A stretch of DNA of 48,458 nucleotides from Pseudoflavonifractor sp. 524-17 (GTDB lineage Bacteria > Bacillota > Clostridia > Oscillospirales > Oscillospiraceae): positions 1 to 48,458 of the forward strand of contig NZ_QWEK01000030.1 in NCBI RefSeq assembly GCF_009935845.1, written 5' to 3'. Below the pieces are notes generated by a model, which saw only the letters and a list, made by a program, of their open reading frames with translations, did not search any database and was not told where the DNA came from. Of this stretch, positions 6,836 through 14,086 are shown in pieces. How positions within the stretch are numbered: position 1 is the stretch's first letter; each line of letters starts with the position of its first letter. The position numbers and the translations under genes are program-made.

Positions 6836-7900
6836 TTAAAAAATCCCGGAGCAGCCGCAGGGGGCGTCTTCCGTGAGGGTTTGGACCTCTGTAAGGACGC
6901 CGGCGGCGTCCAGCACATAGCACAGGTAGTCCGTATTCTGGCCGTCCGGGCCGGGCGGGTCCTGGGCATAGGTGTGCAGGTGGAAGCAGAAGCCTCCATC
7001 ATCCAAGGAGCCGGTATAGACCAGCGCCCCGCAGGTCCAGTCCGGAGCCGTTCCGGCGGCGGGGAAGAGGAGGCAGCCCACTGTGTTGTCAGGCAGATCC
7101 GCCAAGGTATAGCTGCCGTCTATTTGGGCGAGGAGGGCGTCCAGCGCCCCCTGGGGGTCCAGCGGGCCGGTATCGCCGGAGCGGCCGGCGGTGAACACAG
7201 CCGGGGCGGGGGGATCGGAGGCCTGGGGGGCAGCGGCGATGTCCGCGCCGGCGGGGGCGGCGGTCTCCGGCAGCGCGCTGCTCTCCCCGGCGCAGGCGGG
7301 CTGCGTCTCAGACTGGGGGTTGGGATAACTGGTGCATTTGGTCTGGCTGGCATTATCGGTATCGGTGGCAGGGGCGGTTTGCTCCGGCACGGCCTTGGGG
7401 GAGGCAAGTTCGGGGGCGCCCGCCTGCTCTGAGATGAGGGAGCGCGTTCCGCCGCCGGCGACGCCGTCAGCGGACGGCCCCGCAGCAGGGGCCGCGCCGC
7501 CAGACCCGCTGCCGGTTCCAAGCAGCGAGGTCTGCCACACCCGGCCTGCCCCGGCCAGGATAAGGGCGAAAACCGCAGCGGTGGCCGCCCAATTCCGCCA
7601 CTTCCTTTCTTTTTCAAAAGAAAGGAAGCAAAGAAAACTTTTATTTTTAGGCTGCTGTGCAACGGGGGCGGGCTCCGCCGCCTCTTTGGCGAGCTGAGCC
7701 ATAATCCGATCCGTCAGGCCGGCGGGGACAGGGGGTTCCAGCCCGGCGCAGGCGGCGCGGAGGGCGGACAAGTCCGCCAGGAGGGCGCGGCACTGGGGAC
7801 ACTGGGCCAGATGGGCTTCCAGGGCGGCGTCTTCCTGAGGGGTGAGCGCGCCGTCCAGCCGGGCGCTGATGAGCTCCAGCGCCTGGTCACAGTGAATCAT
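6836..7900 (-). CDS. zinc-finger anti-sigma factor (membrane-anchored)
   Basis: A 354-residue protein. The N-terminal zf-HC2 anti-sigma domain shows CDQALELISARLDG, then H-x3-C-x2-C (HLAQCPQC at about 30-37). A single membrane helix follows at about 106-122 and a large Pro/Ala-rich extracytoplasmic region ends in a compact C-terminal domain. Such proteins hold a cognate ECF sigma factor at the membrane until a signal releases it. The cognate sigma gene lies directly upstream with a 29-nt gap. The start at 7900 follows GGAGGG. An oddity is that a perfect 28-bp palindrome (7601-7628) lies in frame between the zinc finger and the membrane helix and encodes FLSFEKERK. Confidence 0.85.
   Translation of the reverse strand: MIHCDQALELISARLDGALTPQEDAALEAHLAQCPQCRALLADLSALRAACAGLEPPVPAGLTDRIMAQLAKEAAEPAPVAQQPKNKSFLCFLSFEKERKWRNWAATAAVFALILAGAGRVWQTSLLGTGSGSGGAAPAAGPSADGVAGGGTRSLISEQAGAPELASPKAVPEQTAPATDTDNASQTKCTSYPNPQSETQPACAGESSALPETAAPAGADIAAAPQASDPPAPAVFTAGRSGDTGPLDPQGALDALLAQIDGSYTLADLPDNTVGCLLFPAAGTAPDWTCGALVYTGSLDDGGFCFHLHTYAQDPPGPDGQNTDYLCYVLDAAGVLTEVQTLTEDAPCGCSGIF
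7601..7628. repeat. palindrome inside the anti-sigma coding sequence
   Basis: CTTCCTTTCTTTT (7601-7613) pairs perfectly with 7616-7628 around a 2-nt loop. The same pyrimidine / CAAAA / purine plan recurs between genes at about 18031-18053 and 31870-31896, so this looks like a dispersed palindrome that has landed in frame in a gene. Confidence 0.6.
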
Positions 7901-7929
7901 GAAGCTCCCTCCTTTCCTTTTTCTACTCT

Positions 7930-8529
7930 CTAAGACGATGCGGGGGGAGAAAAGTTCCCCGTGGAGATCAAATAGTTTCTCAGAGCCAGCCGGGCCCGGG
8001 CGATACGGGACTTTACCGTCCCCTCCTCCAGAGAGAGAAGCTGGGCGATCTCGCTGTAGGACAGGCCGTCGAACTCCCGCAGGACCAGCACGGCCCGGTG
8101 CTCAGGGGTGAGGGACGCCAGCCCGGCCCGGATGGCCTCCCCCAGCTCCTTCCGCTCGGCAGCCAGGTGGGGGTTATACCGGTCGTCCGGCAGGTCGGCC
8201 TGCCGCCCCTCCTCCTCATCGTCCAGAGAGACGGTCATGGACAAAGAACGGCGCCGCTTTTCCCGGCGGAGAAAGTCGATGCACAGGTTGTTGGTCAGCC
8301 GGTAGAGCCAGGTGGAAAAGGAACTGCCCCCCTGAAACTTCCCCAGGCCCCGCCAGGCGCTGAGAAAGGCCTCCTGGGTGAGCTCCGCCGCGTCGTCCGG
8401 GCTGCCGGTGAGACGGAGGGCCAGATGGTAGACCCGGGTCTGATTCTGCTCCACCAGGGCGGCGAAGGCCTCTTCGTCCCCCGCCTGGGCCCTGGATACC
8501 AGCTCCTGCTCTGTGGACACGGTCTTCAC
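7930..8529 (-). CDS. ECF-family RNA polymerase sigma factor
   Basis: A 199-residue protein. Region 2 (about 20-90) contains [17 protein letters not shown] and [19 protein letters not shown]; region 4 (about 135-185) contains [19 protein letters not shown] and the HTH segment [16 protein letters not shown]. It therefore directs RNA polymerase to a small regulon, probably in response to an envelope signal read by the downstream anti-sigma factor. The start is GTG at 8529, with AAAGG 5-6 nt upstream. It lies 25 nt downstream of dusB, so its basal transcription may come from the dusB promoter. I see no convincing ECF-type autoregulatory promoter inside the short gap. Confidence 0.9.
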   Translation of the reverse strand: MKTVSTEQELVSRAQAGDEEAFAALVEQNQTRVYHLALRLTGSPDDAAELTQEAFLSAWRGLGKFQGGSSFSTWLYRLTNNLCIDFLRREKRRRSLSMTVSLDDEEEGRQADLPDDRYNPHLAAERKELGEAIRAGLASLTPEHRAVLVLREFDGLSYSEIAQLLSLEEGTVKSRIARARLALRNYLISTGNFSPPASS

Positions 8530-8554
8530 CGCCCTTTCTCAAAATTGGGAGGGC

Positions 8555-9526
8555 TCAGCACAAATCCCGGCGGATGCCCTGGGTGACCCGCGCTAAGTCC
8601 TCCATGGTGGAGACGCGGGCGATCTGTTCCTTGTAATAGCCGGCGTAGGGGATCCCCTTGAGGTACCAGGCGTAGTGCCGCCGGGCCTCCAGACAGGCGA
8701 TCTTCTCCCCCTTGTGGGCGGCGTTGAGGGTAAATTGACGCATGGCGGTGGCGCACCGCTGCGCCAGCGGGGGGAGGGACGGGATGGGTTCTCCCCGCAG
8801 GGCGGCGGCGCACTGCTGAAGCAGCCAGGGGTTGCCAAAGGCCCCCCGGCCTATCATCACCATATCCGCCCTGGTGCGTTTGAGAATGCGCAGGGCGGCC
8901 TCGGGGGAGAAGACGTCCCCGTTGGCGATGACCGGGACGGACACCGCCTCCTTCACCGCCCGGATGTAGTCCCAGTCCGCCTCCCCGGAGTACATCTGCC
9001 TGCGGGTTCGGCCGTGGACGGCGACGGCGGCGGCGCCGGCCTGCTCCATCAGTTGGGCGAACTCCACGCAGTTGATGGAGCCCTTGTCCCACCCCAGGCG
9101 GAATTTGACGGTGACGGGCCGGCCCCCCGCCCCCCGGACCACCGCCTCCATTACCTTTGCGGCCAGCTCTGGGGTGCGCATCAGGCCGGAGCCGTCCCCG
9201 CTCTGGGCCACCTTGGGCACGGGACAGCCCATGTTGATATCAATAATCTCCGCCCCGGACACCTGGCCGGCAATGCCGGCGGCCTCCTCCATACAGGCGG
9301 GGTCGCTGCCGAAGATCTGGGCGGCGGCGGGGTGCTCCTCCTCCCCCAGCTTGAGCAGGGGGATGGATTTTTTGTCCTGATAGCACAGGGCCTTGGAGCT
9401 GACCATCTCCGTTGTGGTGTAGCAGCCGCTCAGTTCCCGGCAGATGGTGCGAAAGCCCAGGTCCGTCACCCCTGCCATAGGGGCCAGGGCCACTTGGGTG
9501 TCAATCTGAATGGTACCGATGTTCAC
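8555..9526 (-). CDS. dusB: tRNA-dihydrouridine synthase DusB
   Basis: A 323-residue TIM-barrel flavoenzyme that reduces specific uridines of the tRNA D-loop to dihydrouridine with FMN and NAD(P)H. Seen in the sequence: [13 protein letters not shown] near the N-terminus (FMN site), [10 protein letters not shown] with the catalytic Cys near residue 100, [11 protein letters not shown] and the phosphate-binding [11 protein letters not shown]. The start is GTG at 9526, with a GAGGAAT site upstream; the next in-frame ATG would remove the FMN motif. It is the first gene of an operon with the ECF sigma and anti-sigma genes. Part of its 5' end is duplicated as a decayed fragment about 0.8 kb upstream (10297-10418). 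Confidence 0.93.
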   Translation of the reverse strand: MNIGTIQIDTQVALAPMAGVTDLGFRTICRELSGCYTTTEMVSSKALCYQDKKSIPLLKLGEEEHPAAAQIFGSDPACMEEAAGIAGQVSGAEIIDINMGCPVPKVAQSGDGSGLMRTPELAAKVMEAVVRGAGGRPVTVKFRLGWDKGSINCVEFAQLMEQAGAAAVAVHGRTRRQMYSGEADWDYIRAVKEAVSVPVIANGDVFSPEAALRILKRTRADMVMIGRGAFGNPWLLQQCAAALRGEPIPSLPPLAQRCATAMRQFTLNAAHKGEKIACLEARRHYAWYLKGIPYAGYYKEQIARVSTMEDLARVTQGIRRDLC

Positions 9527-9560
9527 GTGGATTCCTCATATCCTTTCAGTTTTCCTGGTA

Positions 9561-9589
9561 ATCATACCATACAGGACCTGTTGGGGCAA
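9561..9589 (-). promoter_or_regulatory. sigma-A promoter of the dusB operon
   Basis: On the minus strand TTGCCC (9589-9584), a 17-nt spacer and TATGAT (9566-9561) lie 35 nt upstream of the dusB GTG. The promoter lies in DNA unlike the duplicated dusB fragment, so it probably arrived with, or was rebuilt from, the inserted segment. Confidence 0.65.
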
Positions 9590-9729
9590 GGAGAAAAGGC
9601 AGGAAGAGCGCGCTCGTTTTACGGATCCGCTGATTTCATCTGCGCGCGCGGTTTTACAGAAAAATTTTCCGGGCTATTTATGCAAAATCACATTTATAGG
9701 GCGGGATTAAAATCTGATTATTATATATA

Positions 9730-9758
9730 TTGACTCGGTTTTATTCTTGTAGTATAAT
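9730..9758 (+). promoter_or_regulatory. sigma-A promoter of the small-ORF segment
   Basis: TTGACT (9730-9735), a 17-nt spacer and perfect TATAAT (9753-9758), in an AT-rich context. It is followed by AAAAGGGG and the ATG of a short frame at 9782. Confidence 0.75.
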
Positions 9759-9781
9759 ATAACAAAAGGGGCGTGAGTCTG

Positions 9782-9965
9782 ATGTTTTATATGCACATAA
9801 ATTTTTATATAATTACATTAAACGATTATGTTGCAAGCGGTAGGAATAAGCGGTACGTCCCCTAAATATGGCGAAATTACAGTGAGGATTTCCAACGAAA
9901 ATCTCTCGGATGCCGCAGCGATTGGTTCCAAAATCGGCGGGGATGTTGTAACTGCTTCTATATAG
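9782..9965 (+). pseudogene. two overlapping short frames, possibly one broken small gene
   Basis: A 27-codon frame starts at 9782 behind AAAAGGGGCG (MFYMHINFYIIT...) and stops at 9865. A 45-codon frame in another phase starts at 9828 and runs to 9965, with a protein-like composition (GEITVRISNENLSDAAAIGS). The first has the ribosome site, and the second has the better coding look but no Shine-Dalgarno. A single frameshift would join them. I do not recognise the product. Confidence 0.4.
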
Positions 9966-9977
9966 CGAGGGTTTTCT

Positions 9978-10223
9978 ATGAGATGGTATGTACGTATTCT
10001 CTGGTTGGTTTATCTTGCGGTGGGCTTGCTTGTACTCTTCCTGCGGCTCTTTACGGATATGTTGCCTGACTATGCGCTCACTCTGGTGTGCCTTCCCCTT
10101 GCGTTACATTTTACATATCAATCTTTTCAGAGGTGGCGGCGGGAGGGAAAAGCATCCAGCCTTCTCCTTGCCGGGGTATTATACATATCCCTTGTTTTCA
10201 TCGCGCTTGACTTGATATTTTGA
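9978..10223 (+). CDS. small membrane protein, unknown function
   Basis: An 81-residue protein with two or three hydrophobic helices (about 5-23, 31-45 and 62-80) separated by a basic loop QRWRREGK. The GCGAGGG site lies 6-7 nt upstream of the ATG and the gene starts 12 nt after the preceding short frame, so both probably come from the promoter at 9730. It lies inside a segment bounded by dusB and a decayed copy of the dusB 5' end, and is richer in A+T than the flanking genes. I cannot assign a family. Confidence 0.55.
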   Translation: MRWYVRILWLVYLAVGLLVLFLRLFTDMLPDYALTLVCLPLALHFTYQSFQRWRREGKASSLLLAGVLYISLVFIALDLIF

Positions 10224-10250
10224 CCAGTTATGTTCGCCGTCCATAAACAG

Positions 10251-10290
10251 CCGGCCTGTGCGCATTTTTGAATGCGCGCAGGCCGGTATT
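10251..10290. terminator. terminator of the small-ORF segment
   Basis: A 16-bp stem (10251-10266 with 10271-10286, one wobble pair) with a TTTG loop follows the 81-residue gene; TATTGTT follows on the plus strand. Confidence 0.75.
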
Positions 10291-10296
10291 GTTAGG

Positions 10297-10418
10297 GGCT
10301 GGATTTTTTGTCCTGATAGCACAGCCTTGGAGCTGGCTGTCTCCGTTGTGGTGTAGCAGCCGCTCAGCGCCCGGCAGACGGCGCGAAAGCCCAGGTCTGT
10401 TCCCCCGCCATGGGCCTA
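10297..10418 (-). pseudogene. decayed duplicate of the dusB 5' region
   Basis: This stretch aligns with the dusB interval of about 9360-9483 in the same orientation, roughly 85-90% identical by eye. Two long blocks are identical: TGGATTTTTTGTCCTGATAG with its continuation, and CTCCGTTGTGGTGTAGCAGC with its continuation. A 2-nt deletion after CACAG and a further single-base gap destroy the frame, so it encodes nothing. It corresponds to approximately DusB residues 15-55. It marks one border of the inserted segment between 9527 and 10296. Confidence 0.85.
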
Positions 10419-10444
10419 GGGGAAAAGGCAGGGGCGCCTCCTGT

Positions 10445-11356
10445 CTATGGCTGGATCCAGGAGCCGGGGCTTTGGGGCTCGCCCAGGCCGTTGGGCAGGG
10501 GGATGGGCCGGCCTTCGCACCACAGATGCACCTGCTCCGCCCCCTCCAGGTTGGCGCAGATGGTCTGGGTGATGGAGGCCACCAGCCGTTCCAGCTCCGC
10601 CTCGTCCCGGGGCAGGCCGTCCACAAAGGACTGGGACAGGTCCACGTTGCACACCCCGTTTTCCAGCAGGACCCCCGCCACCTGGGTGTCCGGGGGCATC
10701 AGGCCCTGCAAATTCGGGTCCTCCGGCCCGGCCAGCAGGGCGGAGAGCAGGGTGCTGCTCAGGGTATTCTCCCCGGTAATCTGAACCTGCCGGTACTCTG
10801 TGGCCAGCCCGGCGCCGTCCGCCGAACCAAACCACAGCTCTACCGTCACCCACACTGGCTCCCGCTCCGCCCCGGAGAGGACCACGTCCCCCGCCCGCAG
10901 GCCGGCGGCGGGGACGAAGGGGCTGGCCTCCCCCTCCACCGTCACCTGCACCGTCTCCACCCCCGGGGCCTGGCAGAGGGTGAGGGTCAGGCAGTAGTTG
11001 GACAGGGTCAGCTCAATGCCCGACAGGCCGCCGTATGCCTCGGAAAAGTCCACCAGCAGCTGTCCGCCCTCCAGCCGCCAGCCGCGCACAAACAGCCCCT
11101 GGGGAAAGGGGGAGTACAGAGACAGCGCCTCCGGCCCCGCCAGCAGCCGGTCCAGCAGGGCCTGGATCTCCCCGCCCTGGGCCGGCGGCGTCCAGGACTC
11201 GCTGGCCACCGCGGCGCCGTTTTCACTCTGAGCGGCGGCGAAATAGATCTGATATTCGCCCTCGCTGCCGGCGCGCTCCCGGCGGGCGGCGCACCCGCCC
11301 AGGGCCAGCAGGCACAAAGCTGCCAGCAGTCTGCGTCCAGCGCTGACACGCCTCAT
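10445..11356 (-). CDS. GerMN-domain lipoprotein
   Basis: A 303-residue exported lipoprotein. The N-terminal signal ends in the lipobox LALGGC with lipidated Cys22. Two GerMN-type modules follow (about residues 45-155 and 170-285), with LLDRLLAGP, GLFVRGWRLEGGQLLVDFSE and the parallel ALLAGPEDPNLQGLMPPDT...GVCNVDLSQSF. GerM is a spore germination / peptidoglycan-related protein of Bacillus; this two-module form is frequently found next to two-component systems in Clostridia. The ATG at 11356 overlaps the TGA stop of the histidine kinase gene (ATGA), showing tight coupling. An upstream open frame in the same phase runs into the kinase gene and is not the real start. Confidence 0.85.
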   Translation of the reverse strand: MRRVSAGRRLLAALCLLALGGCAARRERAGSEGEYQIYFAAAQSENGAAVASESWTPPAQGGEIQALLDRLLAGPEALSLYSPFPQGLFVRGWRLEGGQLLVDFSEAYGGLSGIELTLSNYCLTLTLCQAPGVETVQVTVEGEASPFVPAAGLRAGDVVLSGAEREPVWVTVELWFGSADGAGLATEYRQVQITGENTLSSTLLSALLAGPEDPNLQGLMPPDTQVAGVLLENGVCNVDLSQSFVDGLPRDEAELERLVASITQTICANLEGAEQVHLWCEGRPIPLPNGLGEPQSPGSWIQP

Positions 11357-12840
11357 GGCCGTCCCCCCTTTCTCCCCTCCTGCCAGCGGGGAAACTCCAC
11401 CTGAAAGCAGGTGCCCTCCGGTACCCGCCGGCGCACCTCTACGCTGCCGCCGTGCTGGCGCACCGTGTCGCGCACAATGGACAGGCCCAGACCTGTGCCC
11501 CCCGCCGCCCGGGACCGGGCCTTGTCCACCCGGTAGAAGCGGTCGAATATTTTGGGCATGTCCTCCTCGGGGATGCCCATGCCGGTGTCCTCCACCAGCA
11601 GTACCACCCGGTCCCGCTCCTCCCGGCCCCGGCCCCGGCGCAGGGAGAGCTTTACCATCACGCTGCCCCCAGGCAGGTTGTATTTCACTGCATTTTCCAT
11701 CAGGTTGAAGGCCACCTGATACAGATCGTCCTGGGTGGCCAGGACCAGGCACTGCTCCGCCAGATTCAGTTTCAGCTGTACATTCCCCGCCCGGGCCAAA
11801 GGGGAGAGCATGTGCTCCGCGCGGAGGACCACCGCCTTCAGGTCCACGGGCGTTAGATTCTGGGGCGGGGCGGTGTCCATCCGGGTGAGGGTGAGCAGCT
11901 TTTCCGTAATGCGGGTGAGCCGCTCCGCCTCGCTGCCGATATCCGCCACAAATTCCTGCACCGTCTCGCTGTCGATGTGCTTGGTCTGGAGGATGGAGTC
12001 GCTGAGCAGCCGGATGGAGGCCAGGGGGGTCTTCAGCTCGTGGGAGGCGTCGGAGACAAAGCGGCGGCGGACCTCCTCCGTCACCTGAAGGCGTCCGGTG
12101 AGCTCGTTGAACTCATTGGCCAGCCGGGACAGCTCGTCCCGCCCCGACACGGACACCCGGTGGCTGTACTCCCCCTCCCGCACGGTGCGGATGCCCCGCA
12201 GCAGCACGGCGATCCGCCGTGTCACCGCGGTGGAAAAGAGTACGCTCAGGGGGAGGGCCAGCACGCACACCACCAGGGACACATTGCGCAGGTTCTTCTG
12301 GAAGTCCAGCAGCACCTCCGCCTGGCTGCTGTCGCACTCGTAGAGATAGACCGCCCCCTGGGTCATCCCCCGGTAGATGATGGGCGCCGCCGCCCAGCTG
12401 TGAAAGGCCTTCTCCCGGAACTCGGACCGGAACACATCGTTGCCCCGCAGGGCGCTGACCACCTCCCACAGCAGGGCGTAGCGGTCTCTGGCGTTGTCCA
12501 CCTCGCTGGTGTCGTAGAGCACCAGGCCCCCGGGGTCGGTGACCAGTACCCGGTCCACCCCCGCCACCCCCAGCTTGGCCGTCACGCCCAGCTGGTTCAG
12601 GTTGCCCTCCACGCCCTCCGGCGTCAGCCCCCCGGCCCCCGCCAGGGTGGAGGTGATGATGTCCGCCTGCCGCCACAGGGAGTCCTTTTTGGACTGAAAC
12701 ACCAGGTTCTGGGAGATTAGAATGGGGTAGGTATTCAGAAAGATCAGCAGGGCGATCACAATGGCCCCGTAGCTCAAAATAAACTTGCTCTGGAGCGAGC
12801 GCCAGAAGGGCACGCTCTGCCCCAGCGTCTGCGCCGGCAT
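11353..12840 (-). CDS. membrane sensor histidine kinase
   Basis: A 495-residue kinase. It has a membrane helix at about 18-42 and an extracytoplasmic sensor region of about 130 residues. A second helix (LVVCVLALPLSVLFS) leads to HAMP, the HisKA phosphoacceptor SDASHELKTPLAS, and a HATPase domain with the N-box NLMENAVKYN, G1 VEDTGMGIPEED, F-box FDRFYRVDKARS and G2 GTGLGLSIV. It resembles the PhoR/VicK-like class. I chose ATG 12840 because GAGGGGGGAGAG lies just upstream; an alternative ATG at 12885 overlaps the response-regulator stop but has no ribosome site. It is the partner of the OmpR-type regulator directly upstream and is coupled to the GerMN lipoprotein, which may be part of the sensing or output module. 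Confidence 0.9.
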   Translation of the reverse strand: MPAQTLGQSVPFWRSLQSKFILSYGAIVIALLIFLNTYPILISQNLVFQSKKDSLWRQADIITSTLAGAGGLTPEGVEGNLNQLGVTAKLGVAGVDRVLVTDPGGLVLYDTSEVDNARDRYALLWEVVSALRGNDVFRSEFREKAFHSWAAAPIIYRGMTQGAVYLYECDSSQAEVLLDFQKNLRNVSLVVCVLALPLSVLFSTAVTRRIAVLLRGIRTVREGEYSHRVSVSGRDELSRLANEFNELTGRLQVTEEVRRRFVSDASHELKTPLASIRLLSDSILQTKHIDSETVQEFVADIGSEAERLTRITEKLLTLTRMDTAPPQNLTPVDLKAVVLRAEHMLSPLARAGNVQLKLNLAEQCLVLATQDDLYQVAFNLMENAVKYNLPGGSVMVKLSLRRGRGREERDRVVLLVEDTGMGIPEEDMPKIFDRFYRVDKARSRAAGGTGLGLSIVRDTVRQHGGSVEVRRRVPEGTCFQVEFPRWQEGRKGGRP

Positions 12841-12877
12841 GTCTCTCCCCCCTCTCCGCCCCGCGGGCGGCGTACGG

Positions 12878-13561
12878 TCAGCCATTCTTGAGATAGTACC
12901 CCACGCCCCACTTGGTCAGAATATACACCGGCCGGGCGGGGTCCAGCTCCAGCTTCTCCCGCAGGCGGCGCACGTGTACGTCCACGGTGCGGTAGTCTCC
13001 GGCGTATTCGTATCCCCACACCACATTGAGCAGGTTTTCCCGGCTGTATACCCGGCCGGGGTTGCGCATGAGCAGCTCCATCAGGTCAAACTCCTTGGCG
13101 GTGAGGTCCACGCTCTGCTCCCCCTTCCAGGCCGCCCGCTCGTCCGGGTCCAGGGTGATGTGTCCGGCGGACAGCCGGCCCCCCTTCTCCTTCTTCTCCG
13201 CCATGCCCGCCCGGCGGAGGAGGGCCCGCACCCGGGCCTTCAGCTCCAAAATGTTAAAGGGCTTTGTAATATAGTCGTCCGCCCCGCACTCAAAGCCCAC
13301 GATCTTGTCCGCGTCCTCGCTTCTGGCGGTGAGCATGATTACCGGGACGTTGGAGAACTCCCGGATGCGCATACAGGCCTGCAGCCCGTCAATCTTGGGC
13401 ATCATCAAGTCCAGAATGATCAGATCAAAGGCGCCCCCCCGGGCCAGCTCCACCGCAGCCTCCCCGTCGCAGGCGGTCTCCACCTCGTAGCCCTCCCCCT
13501 CCAGGTTGAACTTGATCCCCTTGACCAGAACCTTTTCGTCGTCTACCACTAAAATTTTCAC
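12878..13561 (-). CDS. OmpR/PhoB-family response regulator
   Basis: A 227-residue regulator. The receiver domain (1-120) has the acidic pair D7-D8, phospho-acceptor D51 in IILDLMMPKIDG, the switch Thr in MLTARS and Lys in ITKPF. A C-terminal winged helix (about 130-225) contains LTAKEFDLMELLMRNPGRV and TVDVHVRRLREKLE. It would be phosphorylated by the adjacent histidine kinase and bind direct repeats at target promoters. The GTG start at 13561 overlaps the TGA of the ComEA-like gene (GTGA) and has GGGGAGG upstream, so the regulator is translationally coupled to that gene. Confidence 0.92.
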   Translation of the reverse strand: MKILVVDDEKVLVKGIKFNLEGEGYEVETACDGEAAVELARGGAFDLIILDLMMPKIDGLQACMRIREFSNVPVIMLTARSEDADKIVGFECGADDYITKPFNILELKARVRALLRRAGMAEKKEKGGRLSAGHITLDPDERAAWKGEQSVDLTAKEFDLMELLMRNPGRVYSRENLLNVVWGYEYAGDYRTVDVHVRRLREKLELDPARPVYILTKWGVGYYLKNG

Positions 13562-13965
13562 GGTGCGTCCTCCCCTGTGGTGATATAATCCAGCAAATGC
13601 GCCAGTGTTCCCTCGCCGATGCCGCTCACCCGGGTCAGGTCCTCGGGAATACGGAAGGGGCCGTTGGCGGTCCGGTCGGCGATAATGTCCGCCGCCCGCT
13701 TTTCTCCAATCCCCGGCAGCCGCTGGAGTTCCGCCGCGCTGGCGGTGTTGATGTTGAGTTTCTCCCCCGGAGGCAAGGTCTGCTCTGGGGCGGGGGTGGA
13801 CTGCGGCGGCAGGCTGAGCGTCTGCTCCTCCAGCGTGAGGGTGCGCTCGGTCTCCACCCGGACGGGCGGCGCGTCCGCCGTCCCCCGGAGGAGCCAGCCG
13901 GCGGAAAAGGCAAAAAATACCGCCGTCAGCGCCAGCGCGCCCCACTCCAATTTGGAAATCTTCAA
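13558..13965 (-). CDS. ComEA-like helix-hairpin-helix protein
   Basis: A protein of about 135 residues with one N-terminal membrane helix (WGALALTAVFFAFSAG), a Pro/Thr-rich spacer and a C-terminal double helix-hairpin-helix: INTASAAELQRLPGIGEKRA and VSGIGEGTLAHLLDYI. ComEA proteins are membrane-anchored double-stranded DNA receptors for transformation; short HhH proteins of this sort also occur without a competence system. I place the start at TTG 13965 (LKISKLEWG), although an open frame extends to 14028; the upstream GGAGAGG is about 11 nt away, so the start is uncertain. It is first in the operon with the two-component system and GerMN lipoprotein. A comF gene lies elsewhere in the window (43062), so some competence functions may be present. 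Confidence 0.75.
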   Translation of the reverse strand: MKISKLEWGALALTAVFFAFSAGWLLRGTADAPPVRVETERTLTLEEQTLSLPPQSTPAPEQTLPPGEKLNINTASAAELQRLPGIGEKRAADIIADRTANGPFRIPEDLTRVSGIGEGTLAHLLDYITTGEDAP

Positions 13966-13983
13966 TCCCTCACGTCCTCTCCA

Positions 13984-14012
13984 TTGCGTTTGGGCGCTTT
14001 GTCTGATATAAT
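13984..14012 (+). promoter_or_regulatory. sigma-A promoter of the DacF-type gene
   Basis: TTGCGT (13984-13989), a 17-nt spacer and perfect TATAAT (14007-14012) lie 75 nt upstream of the carboxypeptidase ATG. The promoter overlaps the 5' end of the divergent ComEA-like gene. Confidence 0.65.
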
Positions 14013-14086
14013 TATGTCTACATCTCATCTCGCGGCCGGTCCGCGGCGTACACCACCCAGTATATCACAATGATGGAGCGTTTCCT

